Part shown: one piece after another, positions 7,319 to 15,535 of the stretch | How the letters are laid out: each line of letters starts with the position of its first letter | Position numbering within the stretch: position 1 is the first letter of the stretch | Position numbers and translations under genes: made by a program | NCBI GenBank assembly: GCA_902474645.1 | Contig: CABRWN010000006.1 | Coordinates: forward strand, 1-28,729 | Origin: an uncultured Collinsella sp. | Lineage (GTDB): Bacteria > Actinomycetota > Coriobacteriia > Coriobacteriales > Coriobacteriaceae | Length of the DNA stretch: 28,729 bases | Direction: 5' to 3' | The notes under the pieces: model-generated | The model's database searches: none | The model's input: only the letters and a program-made list of their open reading frames with translations | Told to the model about the DNA's origin: nothing

Positions 7319-8293
7319 TTAACCTAGGACGCGGGCCATACGCGCCTTAAACTCCGCGAGGAAGCGCGGGGCGTCGACGGTCAGCGCCACAAGCGCGCTC
7401 TTGTCCGGATCGGACAGGCGGTGCTCGTCGCAGATGGTGCGGCCGCGGTACTCGCCCAGCAGGTCGACGCGCAGGTTACAGCCGAGCGCACCCACAAGCG
7501 TGGGGTCAATCGCCACGGCAACCGCCAGCGGATCGTGCAGTGCGCAGCCGCCCAGGTAGGGTGCGTTCATTTCGTACGAGCCAATATAGTGCTCGACCAT
7601 GCTCGCAAATGCGCAGCCCGCCATGGTGCCCGAGCCCGTCCAGCCGGCAATATCGCGACGCGTGAGCACCACGCGATGCGTCACATCCAGACCCACCATA
7701 GTGAGCTTGCGGCCCGAGCGCAGCACGGCGTCGGCGGCCTCGGGGTCGCTTGCTATGTTGGCCTCGGCGCCCGCGCTCACGTTGCCGGGCACGGTGAGCG
7801 CACCGCCCATCACGACCACGCGACCGATAGACATCATCGCCGCTGCATCACGCTCCAGGGCAAGCGCCAGATTGGTGAGCGGGCCGGTCGCCACGTAGAT
7901 CAGGTCGGGGCCATAGGTACGCGCGGCATCGGTCAGATAATCGACCGCAGCGTTGCCATCGGCCGACGTCGCCCCCACCGGCTCGTACGGCGAGGCGGGC
8001 ACGCTCGCGCCGCCGATGCCGTTCTTACCGTGAATGAGCGTGGTGGACGCCGGCGGCGTATAGGGCTCGGTCGCCTGCAGAGGACGGTCGGCACCCAGGT
8101 ACACCGGCACCTCGGGACGACCCAACAGGTCGAGCACCGCCAGGCAGTTGTGCGCCGACTGCTCGACGCGCACGTTGCCAAAGCATGTGGTGATGCCCAC
8201 GAGCTCCACCTCGGGGCTCGCGATCGCATAGGCGAGCGCCATCGCATCGTCCACACCCATATCCAGATCAAGGATCAGCTTCTTAATCGCCAT
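7319..8293 (-). CDS. Inosine/uridine-preferring nucleoside hydrolase
   Basis: A 324-residue enzyme of the nucleoside hydrolase family, which splits the N-glycosidic bond of ribonucleosides into free base and ribose using calcium. The signature aspartates are present at the N terminus (LDLDMGVDDA, residues 8-17; Asp9, Asp11, Asp15 and Asp16). The family's C-terminal His-Asp pair is seen in LHDPLAVAVAID. Asn and Met residues of the substrate pocket are plausible in the stretch TGPLTNLALAL. The ATG at 8293 lies four bases after the ribokinase stop, with its ribosome site inside that gene, so the two are co-translated. Together they recover ribose 5-phosphate from nucleosides. Base preference (purine, pyrimidine or broad) cannot be told from sequence alone. 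Confidence 0.93.
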   Translation of the reverse strand: MAIKKLILDLDMGVDDAMALAYAIASPEVELVGITTCFGNVRVEQSAHNCLAVLDLLGRPEVPVYLGADRPLQATEPYTPPASTTLIHGKNGIGGASVPASPYEPVGATSADGNAAVDYLTDAARTYGPDLIYVATGPLTNLALALERDAAAMMSIGRVVVMGGALTVPGNVSAGAEANIASDPEAADAVLRSGRKLTMVGLDVTHRVVLTRRDIAGWTGSGTMAGCAFASMVEHYIGSYEMNAPYLGGCALHDPLAVAVAIDPTLVGALGCNLRVDLLGEYRGRTICDEHRLSDPDKSALVALTVDAPRFLAEFKARMARVLG

Positions 8294-8297
8294 AGTT

Positions 8298-9293
8298 CTA
8301 CTCCGCTTCTCCGTCTTGTACCAAATCGTCTAAATCAAACACGCGCTCAACTTCGGCACGCGTGGGAATCGACTGCTGTGCGCCCAGGCGCGACACCGTC
8401 ACCGCCGAGGCGCGTGCGCCCGCCGCCATGCACTCAAAGAGCGGCAGGCCCTCCAGACGAGCCCCCGCAAGCGCGCCGATAAACGTATCGCCCGCAGCCG
8501 TGGTGTCGACCACCTCGCTCGAAAGCGCCGGCATGCGCAGCAGCTCACCGCCATCGCCGAGCGTAACCGAGCCGGCGCCGCCCAACGTGATGACCGCAGC
8601 CCCGGCGCCCTTGTCGAGCAGCGCATTGAGCGCGGCGACGCAACTCGCATCATCCGTAGGCAGAACGCCCGTCAGCACCTGGCACTCGGTCTCGTTGGGG
8701 CAGACCAGGTCGACCGCTGGCCACGCTCCTGCCGGCAGGTCGCAGGCGGGCGCCGGGTTAAAGATCGTATAGAACCCCAGCTCGTGAGCGCAAGAGAGTG
8801 CCGCGGCCGTTGCCGCAAGGTCACATTCGCCCTGGGCAATAAAGACGCTTCCGGCAGCCGGGGCAATCTCTCTGGCATCGCCGTCGAGCTCGTCGGCCAC
8901 CAAGCGCCTCAGTGCGCGGGCAACGTCCTCGCCCGCAAGCGCATGGTTGGCGCCCGGCGACAGCACGATGCGGTTGTCGCTCTCGCAGCGAATGATAGTC
9001 GCGGTACCGGTCTCCACGTCATCGCGACGCGCCACAAACTCAACGCCCACGCCGGCATCCTGGAGCCCTGCCACGAGCGCATCGCCAAAGGTATCGCGCC
9101 CAACAGCGCCGATCATGCACGTGCGCGCACCCATGCGCGCAGCGGCAACGGCCTGGTTAGCGCCCTTGCCACCGGCGTTGGTGATAAAACCGCTACCGCC
9201 AACGGTCTCGCCCGCGCGCGGCATGCGCTCGCACGCCACCGAAAGGTCCATGTTCATGCTGCCGAACACCGCAACGATGCTGTGATCCGCCAT
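8298..9293 (-). CDS. rbsK: Ribokinase (PfkB family)
   Basis: A 331-residue cytosolic PfkB-family kinase expected to phosphorylate ribose at O5. Family signatures are the N-terminal GSMNMDL (11-17), GGKGANQ (41-47), NPAPA (179-183) and the anion-hole/catalytic motif DTTAAGDTF (263-271), with Asp269 as the base. These match ribokinase more closely than fructokinase or adenosine kinase. The ATG at 9293 has AGGAGG at good spacing. The gene is first of a two-gene unit with the nucleoside hydrolase, which supplies ribose. No ribose permease is in view, so the substrate is probably made inside the cell. A deoxyribokinase activity cannot be excluded. Confidence 0.93.
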   Translation of the reverse strand: MADHSIVAVFGSMNMDLSVACERMPRAGETVGGSGFITNAGGKGANQAVAAARMGARTCMIGAVGRDTFGDALVAGLQDAGVGVEFVARRDDVETGTATIIRCESDNRIVLSPGANHALAGEDVARALRRLVADELDGDAREIAPAAGSVFIAQGECDLAATAAALSCAHELGFYTIFNPAPACDLPAGAWPAVDLVCPNETECQVLTGVLPTDDASCVAALNALLDKGAGAAVITLGGAGSVTLGDGGELLRMPALSSEVVDTTAAGDTFIGALAGARLEGLPLFECMAAGARASAVTVSRLGAQQSIPTRAEVERVFDLDDLVQDGEAE

Positions 9294-9479
9294 GGAAACC
9301 TCCTCGTCCGTGGGCTCTGCGCCCGCTGTCGGCCGTCAATTGTGTGCTCTCGCACCTCCATAACTTTAATTCACTTTGATGTGGACGCGCGCTTGAGCTT
9401 GCGCCGGCAGCAAGCATTCACAGGAGCAGGCGGTTACAATGAAGACGTGCTGATTATTCTCGTCATTGGATGATGTTTT

Positions 9480-11696
9480 ATGGAACAATTCTCGCAATCG
9501 GGCTCGCGCGGCCGACGCCGCACGGGCAACGAGCCGGCGCCGCACGAACGCGTGAAGGGCGAACGCCGTGCCAACGAGCCGCGACGCACCGCGAGCCCCC
9601 ATCGCGCTTCCGCCAACAACGAGGGCCGCGCCAACACTCCCGCCGCGGAGCAGACGCCTGCTCGCCCCAAGTCCCGCTATATCCCTGCGCTCGACGGTTT
9701 GCGCACGCTTGCCGTCGTCGCGGTGGTGCTCTATCACCTCAACCTCACGTGGGCGCAGGGCGGTCTGCTCGGCGTCACGATCTTCTTTGTGCTTTCGGGC
9801 TATCTGATCACACGCCTGCTACTCAACGAAGTCGCTAAGACCGGCCGCATCGACCTCAAGAGCTTCTGGATCCGCCGTATCCGTCGCCTGGTCCCCGCCG
9901 TGGTAACGGTAGTGTTCGTGACCTGCGCGCTGTGCACCATCTTTAACCACGTGATGCTCACCAAGATGCGCCCCGACATCCTGCCGTCGCTGCTGTTCTT
10001 CAACAACTGGTGGCAGATTGCCCAAAACGTCTCGTACTTCAATGCTCTGGGCGACCCCTCGCCGCTCACGCACTTTTGGTCGCTTGCCATCGAGGAACAG
10101 TTCTACCTGATTTGGCCGCCACTGCTGTTTGCCATGGTATCCATGCATGTGAGCAAGCCCAACACGCGCCGCGTGGTTCTGGGCCTTGCCGCGGTATCTG
10201 CCCTCGCCATGATGGCGCTTTACAACCCTGCCGCCGACCCCAGCCGCGTATACTACGGCACCGACACCCGCGTGTTCTCGCTGCTGCTGGGTGCCTGGAT
10301 GGCCTTTATCCCCGATCGCGACCTGGCGCCGGTGCGTCTCGCTCATCGTTTGGGGCTCAATCGCCTGGCTGGCGCCGCCAAGCACGGCAAGAACGCCGAG
10401 AGCAAGCCTGGCGAGAAGGCCGACGAAGCAGCCGAGACCGCCCCGGCACAGCCGAGCGCCCTCGTGCGCTTTTGGTCCTCGCCCGCATCCATCGATGTGT
10501 TGGGCGTCGTGGGTCTGGTTGGCCTTGCCGCCATGGTCGCGCTCACCAACGGCTACACCGCGTTCCAGTATCGCGGCGGCACGCTGCTGTGCTCGATCCT
10601 CACGCTCATGGTCATTGCCGCCTGCGTGCAGCCCCAGGGAATGGTTGCCCGCGCGCTGTCCGCCGAGCCGCTCGTGTGGGTTGGCAAGCGCTCGTACAGC
10701 ATCTACCTGTGGCACTATCCGCTGCTGTTGCTCATGAACCCGGTCGCCAACATCAACGACACGCCCTGGTGGCAGTACATCTTGCAGGTACTTGTGGTGG
10801 TCGCCGTAGCCGAGTGCTCCTATCGCTTTATCGAAACGCCGTTTAGGAAGGGCGCCTTCGGCCGTACCGTCGCCGAATTCCGCGATGGCACCACCACGCC
10901 CGCCAACTGGGTGCGCGCGCATATTCCTGTGTGCGCCACTTGCGGGATCGTGCTTGTCATCGCGCTGGGCGGCCTGATCTTTGTGCCGGAGACCTCCGCG
11001 CTGAGCGGTGAGGGCGCCGAAGTCCTCAACAAGGAAGCCAAAAACACCGCGCCCACCGACCAGCAGGCGGCCGACGACACCGACAAGGACAACGACGGCT
11101 TCCCCGATGGCTCCTACGACCTGTTGATGATCGGTGACTCCGTGTCGCTGCGCGCCGTTGATTCCTTTGACGGCGTGTTCCCGCACAGCCATATCGATGC
11201 CGAAAAGGGCCGCCAGTTTGATGCGGGCCGCGCGACATTTGAGGGCTATATCCAGCAGAACCTTGCCGGCAAGATCGTGATCTTTGCCCTGGGCACTAAC
11301 GGTTTGGTAACGGACGCCCAGGTCGACGCGATCATGGCCGACGCCGGCGAGCAGCGTATTGTCGTGTTTGTAAACACGCGTAGCCCGCAGCCGTGGGTCG
11401 GGTCCACGAACCAGGCCATCGCCAACGCCGCCACGCGCTACAAGAATGTACGCGTTATCGACTGGTACGGGCACAGTGCCAACCGCAACGACCTGTTCGA
11501 TGGCGACGGCACGCACCTGTCGACTACCGGCGTGACCGAGCACCTCAACCTGATCCACGATGCGGTCAAGAAGGACCTGCCCGTGCATCCCGAGGACCAC
11601 GTCAACGATCCGCAGCCGGCAGCCGTCAAGTCCGCCGCCGACACACTCGTCAATGCCCTCGCTCTCAAGCCGCACAAGCTGGGCACCGACAAGTAA
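9480..11696 (+). CDS. OafA-type membrane O-acyltransferase with C-terminal SGNH domain
   Basis: A 738-residue two-domain protein that should move acetyl groups across the membrane onto a cell-surface polymer (peptidoglycan, teichoic acid or polysaccharide). Residues 1-65 are a basic, probably cytosolic tail. The acyltransferase-3 domain begins at about 66, with the R-x10-H motif (Arg75 to His86) and multiple membrane helices to about 515. A charged, low-complexity loop interrupts it at about 300-325. The extracytoplasmic SGNH hydrolase-like domain follows a linker rich in Asp/Thr. Its catalytic serine is Ser554 in IGDSVS, GTNG gives the oxyanion Asn, and D676-GT-H679 gives the Asp-His pair. 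It stands alone on the plus strand, divergent from rbsK. The ribosome site before ATG 9480 is weak, so the exact start is uncertain. The acceptor polymer is unknown. Confidence 0.93.
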   Translation: MEQFSQSGSRGRRRTGNEPAPHERVKGERRANEPRRTASPHRASANNEGRANTPAAEQTPARPKSRYIPALDGLRTLAVVAVVLYHLNLTWAQGGLLGVTIFFVLSGYLITRLLLNEVAKTGRIDLKSFWIRRIRRLVPAVVTVVFVTCALCTIFNHVMLTKMRPDILPSLLFFNNWWQIAQNVSYFNALGDPSPLTHFWSLAIEEQFYLIWPPLLFAMVSMHVSKPNTRRVVLGLAAVSALAMMALYNPAADPSRVYYGTDTRVFSLLLGAWMAFIPDRDLAPVRLAHRLGLNRLAGAAKHGKNAESKPGEKADEAAETAPAQPSALVRFWSSPASIDVLGVVGLVGLAAMVALTNGYTAFQYRGGTLLCSILTLMVIAACVQPQGMVARALSAEPLVWVGKRSYSIYLWHYPLLLLMNPVANINDTPWWQYILQVLVVVAVAECSYRFIETPFRKGAFGRTVAEFRDGTTTPANWVRAHIPVCATCGIVLVIALGGLIFVPETSALSGEGAEVLNKEAKNTAPTDQQAADDTDKDNDGFPDGSYDLLMIGDSVSLRAVDSFDGVFPHSHIDAEKGRQFDAGRATFEGYIQQNLAGKIVIFALGTNGLVTDAQVDAIMADAGEQRIVVFVNTRSPQPWVGSTNQAIANAATRYKNVRVIDWYGHSANRNDLFDGDGTHLSTTGVTEHLNLIHDAVKKDLPVHPEDHVNDPQPAAVKSAADTLVNALALKPHKLGTDK

Positions 11697-11720
11697 CCTG
11701 CAGCGCAAACTCCCCCCTCC

Positions 11721-11747
11721 GGCAGTTAGGGACGTTCCTTATGTGCC
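11721..11747 (+). repeat. 27-base hairpin repeat unit (GGGACGTT loop)
   Basis: GGCA (11721-11724) and TGCC (11744-11747) form the stem ends around a loop containing TTAGGGACGTTCCTT. A second, decayed unit begins at 11748 with GGCACCTAGGGACACTCCT but lacks a clear right arm. It belongs to the same family as the units at 15623-15748 and 24234-24429. Confidence 0.7.
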
Positions 11748-11894
11748 GGCACCTAGGGACACTCCTGACACAGCCGAGGAACGCCCTCCTTGCGACCGAA
11801 TTTTGGACGCCTCGCCACCCCGAGCGTTGTTTCCAAGCCCACACCCGCAGCAAACAACCCAAAATCACTCTTTTCGAGCCGGCTCCAAGAGGTC

Positions 11895-12124
11895 GTGGAC
11901 AAAAAGAGGCAAATATGAGTACTGTTACAATTTTAATAGCAGGCAAAACCACCCAAAATGGCGCCCATGCGGTAGCGCGCGACCCTTCCAGTTGACCAGA
12001 ATGGCCGGCTTAGGACTTGGAGCTCCGCTTTTAATGAACAGATTTTTAGATATGTTTATTATTTTCTTAGTTGTAAATGCTATCGGCCAGGCAACAGTAC
12101 TCATATTTGGCATTTTTTGTCCAC
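11895..12124. mobile_element. 230-base MITE-like element with 32-base terminal inverted repeats
   Basis: The left end (11895-11926) and the reverse complement of the right end (12124-12093) agree at 29 of 32 positions. Both begin GTGGACAAAAA and finish AAATATGAGTACTGTT. The interior is about 165 bases and encodes no recognisable transposase, so if mobile it would be non-autonomous. No convincing target-site duplication flanks it (GGTC on the left, ACGAAT on the right). Classification as a miniature inverted-repeat element is inference; a structured RNA or a conserved intergenic palindrome would look similar. Confidence 0.6.
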
Positions 12125-12151
12125 ACGAATATTACTAACCCCCTATAACAG

Positions 12152-12186
12152 GCAAAATACAGGCCGCAACCCATGGCGGCGGCCTG
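12152..12186 (-). terminator. Terminator after the NRAMP-related gene
   Basis: On the minus strand, CAGGCCGC and GCGGCCTG (12186-12179 and 12167-12160) pair around an 11-base loop and are followed by TATTTTGCC. It starts about 20 bases after the stop codon of the transporter gene. The T-run is short. Confidence 0.7.
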
Positions 12187-12206
12187 TTTGGAGTCCAAAA
12201 GAGGCG

Positions 12207-13469
12207 CTAAGCGCTGTAACCCATCGCCTGCAGGACAAACATGACAACCGTCAGCACCGTGATCACGCTGATAGTCGCCCACGTAAGCACATTCCACACG
12301 CGGCCGTTGCGGTTGGCGCCCATAATGTGACGGTCGGCGGCAATAACCACCTGAAACACCAAAACCACGGGCAACAGCACGCCGTTGATGACCTGCGAGG
12401 TCATCATAATCTGGAACAAATCGACGCCAGGCATGAGCACCAACACGGCAGAAATACCGATGATGGCCGTAATGATGCCGCGATATACCGGGGCCTCGTC
12501 CCAGCTGCGATCGGCGCCGCGCTCCCAACCAAAAGCCTCGCAGATGGCACTCGACGTAACGCCCGGCAGCACGCAGGCAGCCAAAAAGCTCGCTGCGACC
12601 AGGCCCGAGGCAAACAGCACCGTGGACCACTGACCCGCGATGGGCTCCAGCGCGCGGGCGGCATCGGCGGCATCGTTAATCTGAATACCCGCCGGGAACA
12701 GCACCGTACCGGTCGTGATGATAATGAAGCCCGCAATGATATCAGCAGCGATCGAGCCGCTCACGGTATCAATACGCTGCAGCACGATATCGTCCTCGCC
12801 CGCATTCTTATCGACCACGTTATTCTGCGCCAAGAAAATCATCCACGGCGCGATGGTGGTACCGATCGTTGCGACCACGAGCGACACGTAGCTGGGATCG
12901 TTCTGAATATTGGGGACGACCAAGTCGACCGCGACCTCACCCCAGTTGGGACCGGCCATAAACGCGGCGACAATATAGGTCACGAAGACGCAGCTTACCA
13001 GCAGCAGAATCTTCTCGATGCGCTGGAAGCTACCCGACATGGTAAGCATCCACACCAGCAGCGCCACCAACGGCACCGAGATGCTCGCCGGCACGCCAAA
13101 GAGGGCAAGGCCGCTGGCGATACCCGCAAACTCCGAAATGGTCACAGCCGTGTTGGCGATCAACAGCGCCGCCATAGCAAGTACACTCTTGCGCACGCCA
13201 AAGCGCTCGCGAATGAGCGATGCCAGGCCCTTGCCCGTGACGCAGCCGCAGCGCGCCGCGGTCTCCTGCGTCACGATAAGCAGCACGGTCATGACGGGAA
13301 GCATCCAGAGCATCTTATAGCCATAGCTGGCGCCCGCGCTGGAATACGTGGCGATACCGCCGGCGTCGTTACCCGAAAGCGCCGCCAGCAGACCGGGGCC
13401 CATAGCGCCAAAGATGGCGGCGATGGTCAGCTTTTGCTTGGCGCTCGCCTTTTGTTTCGTGTTTTCCAC
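12207..13469 (-). CDS. NRAMP-related divalent metal transporter, probably magnesium (NRMT type)
   Basis: A 420-residue integral membrane protein of the SLC11/NRAMP fold, with about eleven hydrophobic helices. The two metal-site motifs are altered. Canonical DPGN in helix 1 is DAGG (residues 35-38), and the helix-6 segment that normally reads Met-Pro-His is Ala-Pro-Trp (207-209, in IGTTIAPWM). Loss of the soft methionine ligand, with Asn to Gly in helix 1, matches what I recall of the magnesium-transporting NRMT subgroup characterised from Eggerthella lenta. Magnesium import is therefore favoured over manganese or iron. The frame has no ATG in place; GTG 13469 is chosen, eight bases after the upstream stop codon, with AGGTGG upstream. 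It is the second gene of an operon with a MgtE-like sensor protein, which supports a magnesium role. Confidence 0.87.
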   Translation of the reverse strand: MENTKQKASAKQKLTIAAIFGAMGPGLLAALSGNDAGGIATYSSAGASYGYKMLWMLPVMTVLLIVTQETAARCGCVTGKGLASLIRERFGVRKSVLAMAALLIANTAVTISEFAGIASGLALFGVPASISVPLVALLVWMLTMSGSFQRIEKILLLVSCVFVTYIVAAFMAGPNWGEVAVDLVVPNIQNDPSYVSLVVATIGTTIAPWMIFLAQNNVVDKNAGEDDIVLQRIDTVSGSIAADIIAGFIIITTGTVLFPAGIQINDAADAARALEPIAGQWSTVLFASGLVAASFLAACVLPGVTSSAICEAFGWERGADRSWDEAPVYRGIITAIIGISAVLVLMPGVDLFQIMMTSQVINGVLLPVVLVFQVVIAADRHIMGANRNGRVWNVLTWATISVITVLTVVMFVLQAMGYSA

Positions 13470-13477
13470 GAGACCAC

Positions 13478-15322
13478 CTAACCCATGACTGACATGGTGA
13501 GCAGCACCGCGGCGATGCAGTACGCCACACACGAGATCATGACGGCGATTACGTTCATAGCGGTACCCGACGTGTTGAGGTCGTGCTCATCGCGCCAGAA
13601 CAGCACCATCAGATAAATCACGGCGCTCATGTTGCCCACCAGGCAGATGATGGCAGCAATGTTAAAGCAGCCGGTAAAGAGCTGCTCCTCAAACATAGGG
13701 GCATCGGGGAACGCGGCGGTGCGCACCAGCTGCGCGCACAGGTAAGTAACAAGCGAAAGGATCAGGCCCATACCCGTGCTCTGGAAGAAGAACCCCAGAT
13801 ACGGCTTGGGCTCATCGTCATGGCCGTCGTACTCCAGGAAGTAGTTCTTGACGAACGACACCATGCGCGAGGCAGCCAGCAGCACGAGCGGCATGGCGCA
13901 CATGGGGAACACCACCAGATACGCGGAGCCCAGCGCCGTCCCCAGCACCGTCGCCATGATGCACGAGGCAATGCCCCACACGACGACCCAGTACTGGCGA
14001 TGCACAAACCAGCTGAGCACGTTCGTCGAGTCGTCCGATGCGCTATCGCCCGAGCCGACACCGGCGATCTGCAGGTCCTCCTGATGCTCCTCGGCGATAA
14101 CGTCCATAGCGTCGTCGAAGGTCACGATACCCAGGATATGACGGTTCTCGTCGCAGACAGGGATGGCAACCAGGTCGTACTTGGTCATCTCGTCCGTCAC
14201 GTCTTCCTGGTCCTCGTCGGGCGACACGTAGACCAGATCGCGATAGGCAAGCTGGCCTAGCGTGGCGTCGCGGTCGGCCACGATCAGCGTGCGCAGCGAA
14301 AGCACGCCCGTCAGCATGCCGCTCGGATCCTCGGTATAGACGTAATAGACACTCTCAAAATCCTCGTCGAGTTTGCGAATTGCCTCGATGGCATCGCCGA
14401 CCGTCGCCGTGGCGGGCAGCGAGACAAACTCCGAGGTCATGATGCGGCCGGCGGTGTTGTCCTCGTAGCCCAACAGATTACGAATCGCCTTCTCCTCCTT
14501 GACGCCCATCAGGCGCAGGAGCTTCTCGGCCTTCTCATAATCGAGCTCGTCGATCAGGTCGGCAGCGTCGTCCGGGTCCATCATGGCCAGCATCGACGAT
14601 GCGTCCGTGTCGGACAGGCCCTCGAGCATCTCGGTCATGAGCTCGTCATCATCGAACTCCGAGATGGCCTCGGCAGCCTGTGCGGTATCGAGCTGCGCAA
14701 ACACCTGCGCGCGCAGGCGCGGGTCGAGCTGCTCGATGATGTCAGCGATGTCGGCAGGATGCAGCTCGCCAAGCGTCTTGTGCGACACCGAGAGCTGGAT
14801 GTTCTTAGTCGAGCGGTCGAGCAGGTCCATGTAAGACCAGGCGATAATGTCCTCGCTGAGCGGCTTGCCCAAGTGCTTCATAAAGCCCTCGACGATATGC
14901 TCGAGCGCGGGGCTGATTGCACGCAGCAGACCGCGGGCGCCGACCTCGGCACCCAGCAGACGCAGCTGATTTTCGCCCGACATGGAGAACTTGATGTCGT
15001 TGACACGCACGACCTTCATGCCTTGCGTATCGACGATCTGCTTATTGAGAACATCGCGCGCCAGCAGGAGCTCGGTCGGCTGCAGGTACGAAAAGCGAAT
15101 GTTGGTGGCAGACGTATTGAGATACACGCCCGTCTCGTCGATACGGTCGACCCATTTGCGCCAGCTGATCATAAACGGCGTCTTGCCGGGACCACGGAAC
15201 GCAAGCGACGTCACGTGCGGAAAAACTTCGCCGGTTGCAATGCCAAAATCGTTCACAACGCCGAGCTTTTCGCCGTCGACGTCCAAGACCGGCAATTTGA
15301 GCATCTCACTCAGATAATTCAA
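13478..15322 (-). CDS. MgtE-like sensor protein: PRC-barrel, MgtE_N and CBS domains on a non-MgtE membrane domain
   Basis: A 614-residue protein. Residues 1-80 and 83-140 resemble PRC-barrel folds. About 175-285 is an acidic, helical MgtE_N-type repeat domain (LHPADIADIIEQLDP, EFDDDELMTEMLEGL, MMDPDDAADLIDELD). About 293-415 is a CBS pair (TAGRIMTSEFVSL; VAIPVCDENRHILGIVTFDD). In MgtE channels these domains sense magnesium and gate the pore. The C-terminal third has about five hydrophobic helices (near 444-466, 467-490, 510-533, 550-576, 587-610), but I do not see the conserved MgtE pore sequence with its Gly-Gly-Asn region. It may be a regulator rather than a channel. The start is a TTG at 15322 with GGGGAG upstream; no upstream ATG is in frame. 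The NRAMP-related gene follows eight bases after the stop. A long structured leader precedes it. Confidence 0.85.
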   Translation of the reverse strand: MNYLSEMLKLPVLDVDGEKLGVVNDFGIATGEVFPHVTSLAFRGPGKTPFMISWRKWVDRIDETGVYLNTSATNIRFSYLQPTELLLARDVLNKQIVDTQGMKVVRVNDIKFSMSGENQLRLLGAEVGARGLLRAISPALEHIVEGFMKHLGKPLSEDIIAWSYMDLLDRSTKNIQLSVSHKTLGELHPADIADIIEQLDPRLRAQVFAQLDTAQAAEAISEFDDDELMTEMLEGLSDTDASSMLAMMDPDDAADLIDELDYEKAEKLLRLMGVKEEKAIRNLLGYEDNTAGRIMTSEFVSLPATATVGDAIEAIRKLDEDFESVYYVYTEDPSGMLTGVLSLRTLIVADRDATLGQLAYRDLVYVSPDEDQEDVTDEMTKYDLVAIPVCDENRHILGIVTFDDAMDVIAEEHQEDLQIAGVGSGDSASDDSTNVLSWFVHRQYWVVVWGIASCIMATVLGTALGSAYLVVFPMCAMPLVLLAASRMVSFVKNYFLEYDGHDDEPKPYLGFFFQSTGMGLILSLVTYLCAQLVRTAAFPDAPMFEEQLFTGCFNIAAIICLVGNMSAVIYLMVLFWRDEHDLNTSGTAMNVIAVMISCVAYCIAAVLLTMSVMG

Positions 15323-15432
15323 TGGTGCTCCCCATCATTATCCCTGCGGACCGCGTGACCATGCCGGCACGCAATCCGTGGACTTTTAGATATGTATACG
15401 CATGCGCGGGCGGCACGCCGCTCAGCGCTCAC

Positions 15433-15520
15433 ACCCCGTGCACGCGCAGAAAGCACCTGCATGGGGTCATCGACTGTATGGTCGAGGTTTGGATTTCACC
15501 TGTAACCTTTCTCTTGACCC
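15433..15520 (-). ncRNA. Candidate structured 5' leader (possible riboswitch) of the mgtE-like operon
   Basis: Read on the minus strand, P1 pairs GGGTCA (15520-15515) with TGACCC (15469-15464). It encloses a hairpin with AGGTT/AACCT arms and a second with TCGAC/GTCGA arms around CATACA, which makes a three-way junction. The 3' strand of P1 also belongs to a competing stem: ACCCCATGCA (15467-15458) against TGCACGGGGT (15442-15433), with one mismatch. Mutually exclusive stems downstream of a promoter and about 140 bases before the start codon are typical of riboswitch layout. It does not match the M-box or any class I can recall. The structure was drawn by eye, without energy calculation. Confidence 0.45.
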
Positions 15521-15535
15521 TTATTAACCGCAGTA

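Larger units (their letters stand above)
11697..12151. other. Gene-free intergenic stretch
   Basis: Between the acyltransferase stop and the transporter terminator I see no convincing gene. The stretch holds one clear hairpin repeat unit and a decayed second (11721-11770), and a 230-base element with long terminal inverted repeats (11895-12124). The centre of that element is more AT-rich than the surrounding genes. Small open frames here lack ribosome sites and family resemblance. Confidence 0.6.

Noticed and set aside
11925..12113. 62-codon minus-strand open frame inside the inverted-repeat element
   Set aside because: Its start lies within the terminal repeat, there is no ribosome site, and the protein resembles nothing I know; the open frame is likely a by-product of AT-rich sequence.
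12135..12146. CTAACCCCCTAT shared with 22719-22730, beside both palindromic elements
   Set aside because: A single 12-base coincidence is expected by chance several times in a window of this size, and its position relative to the two elements differs.
15323..15530. M-box magnesium riboswitch
   Set aside because: The conserved M-box core that I remember is not recognisable; the leader has a simpler three-way junction, so it was reported as an unassigned structured leader.
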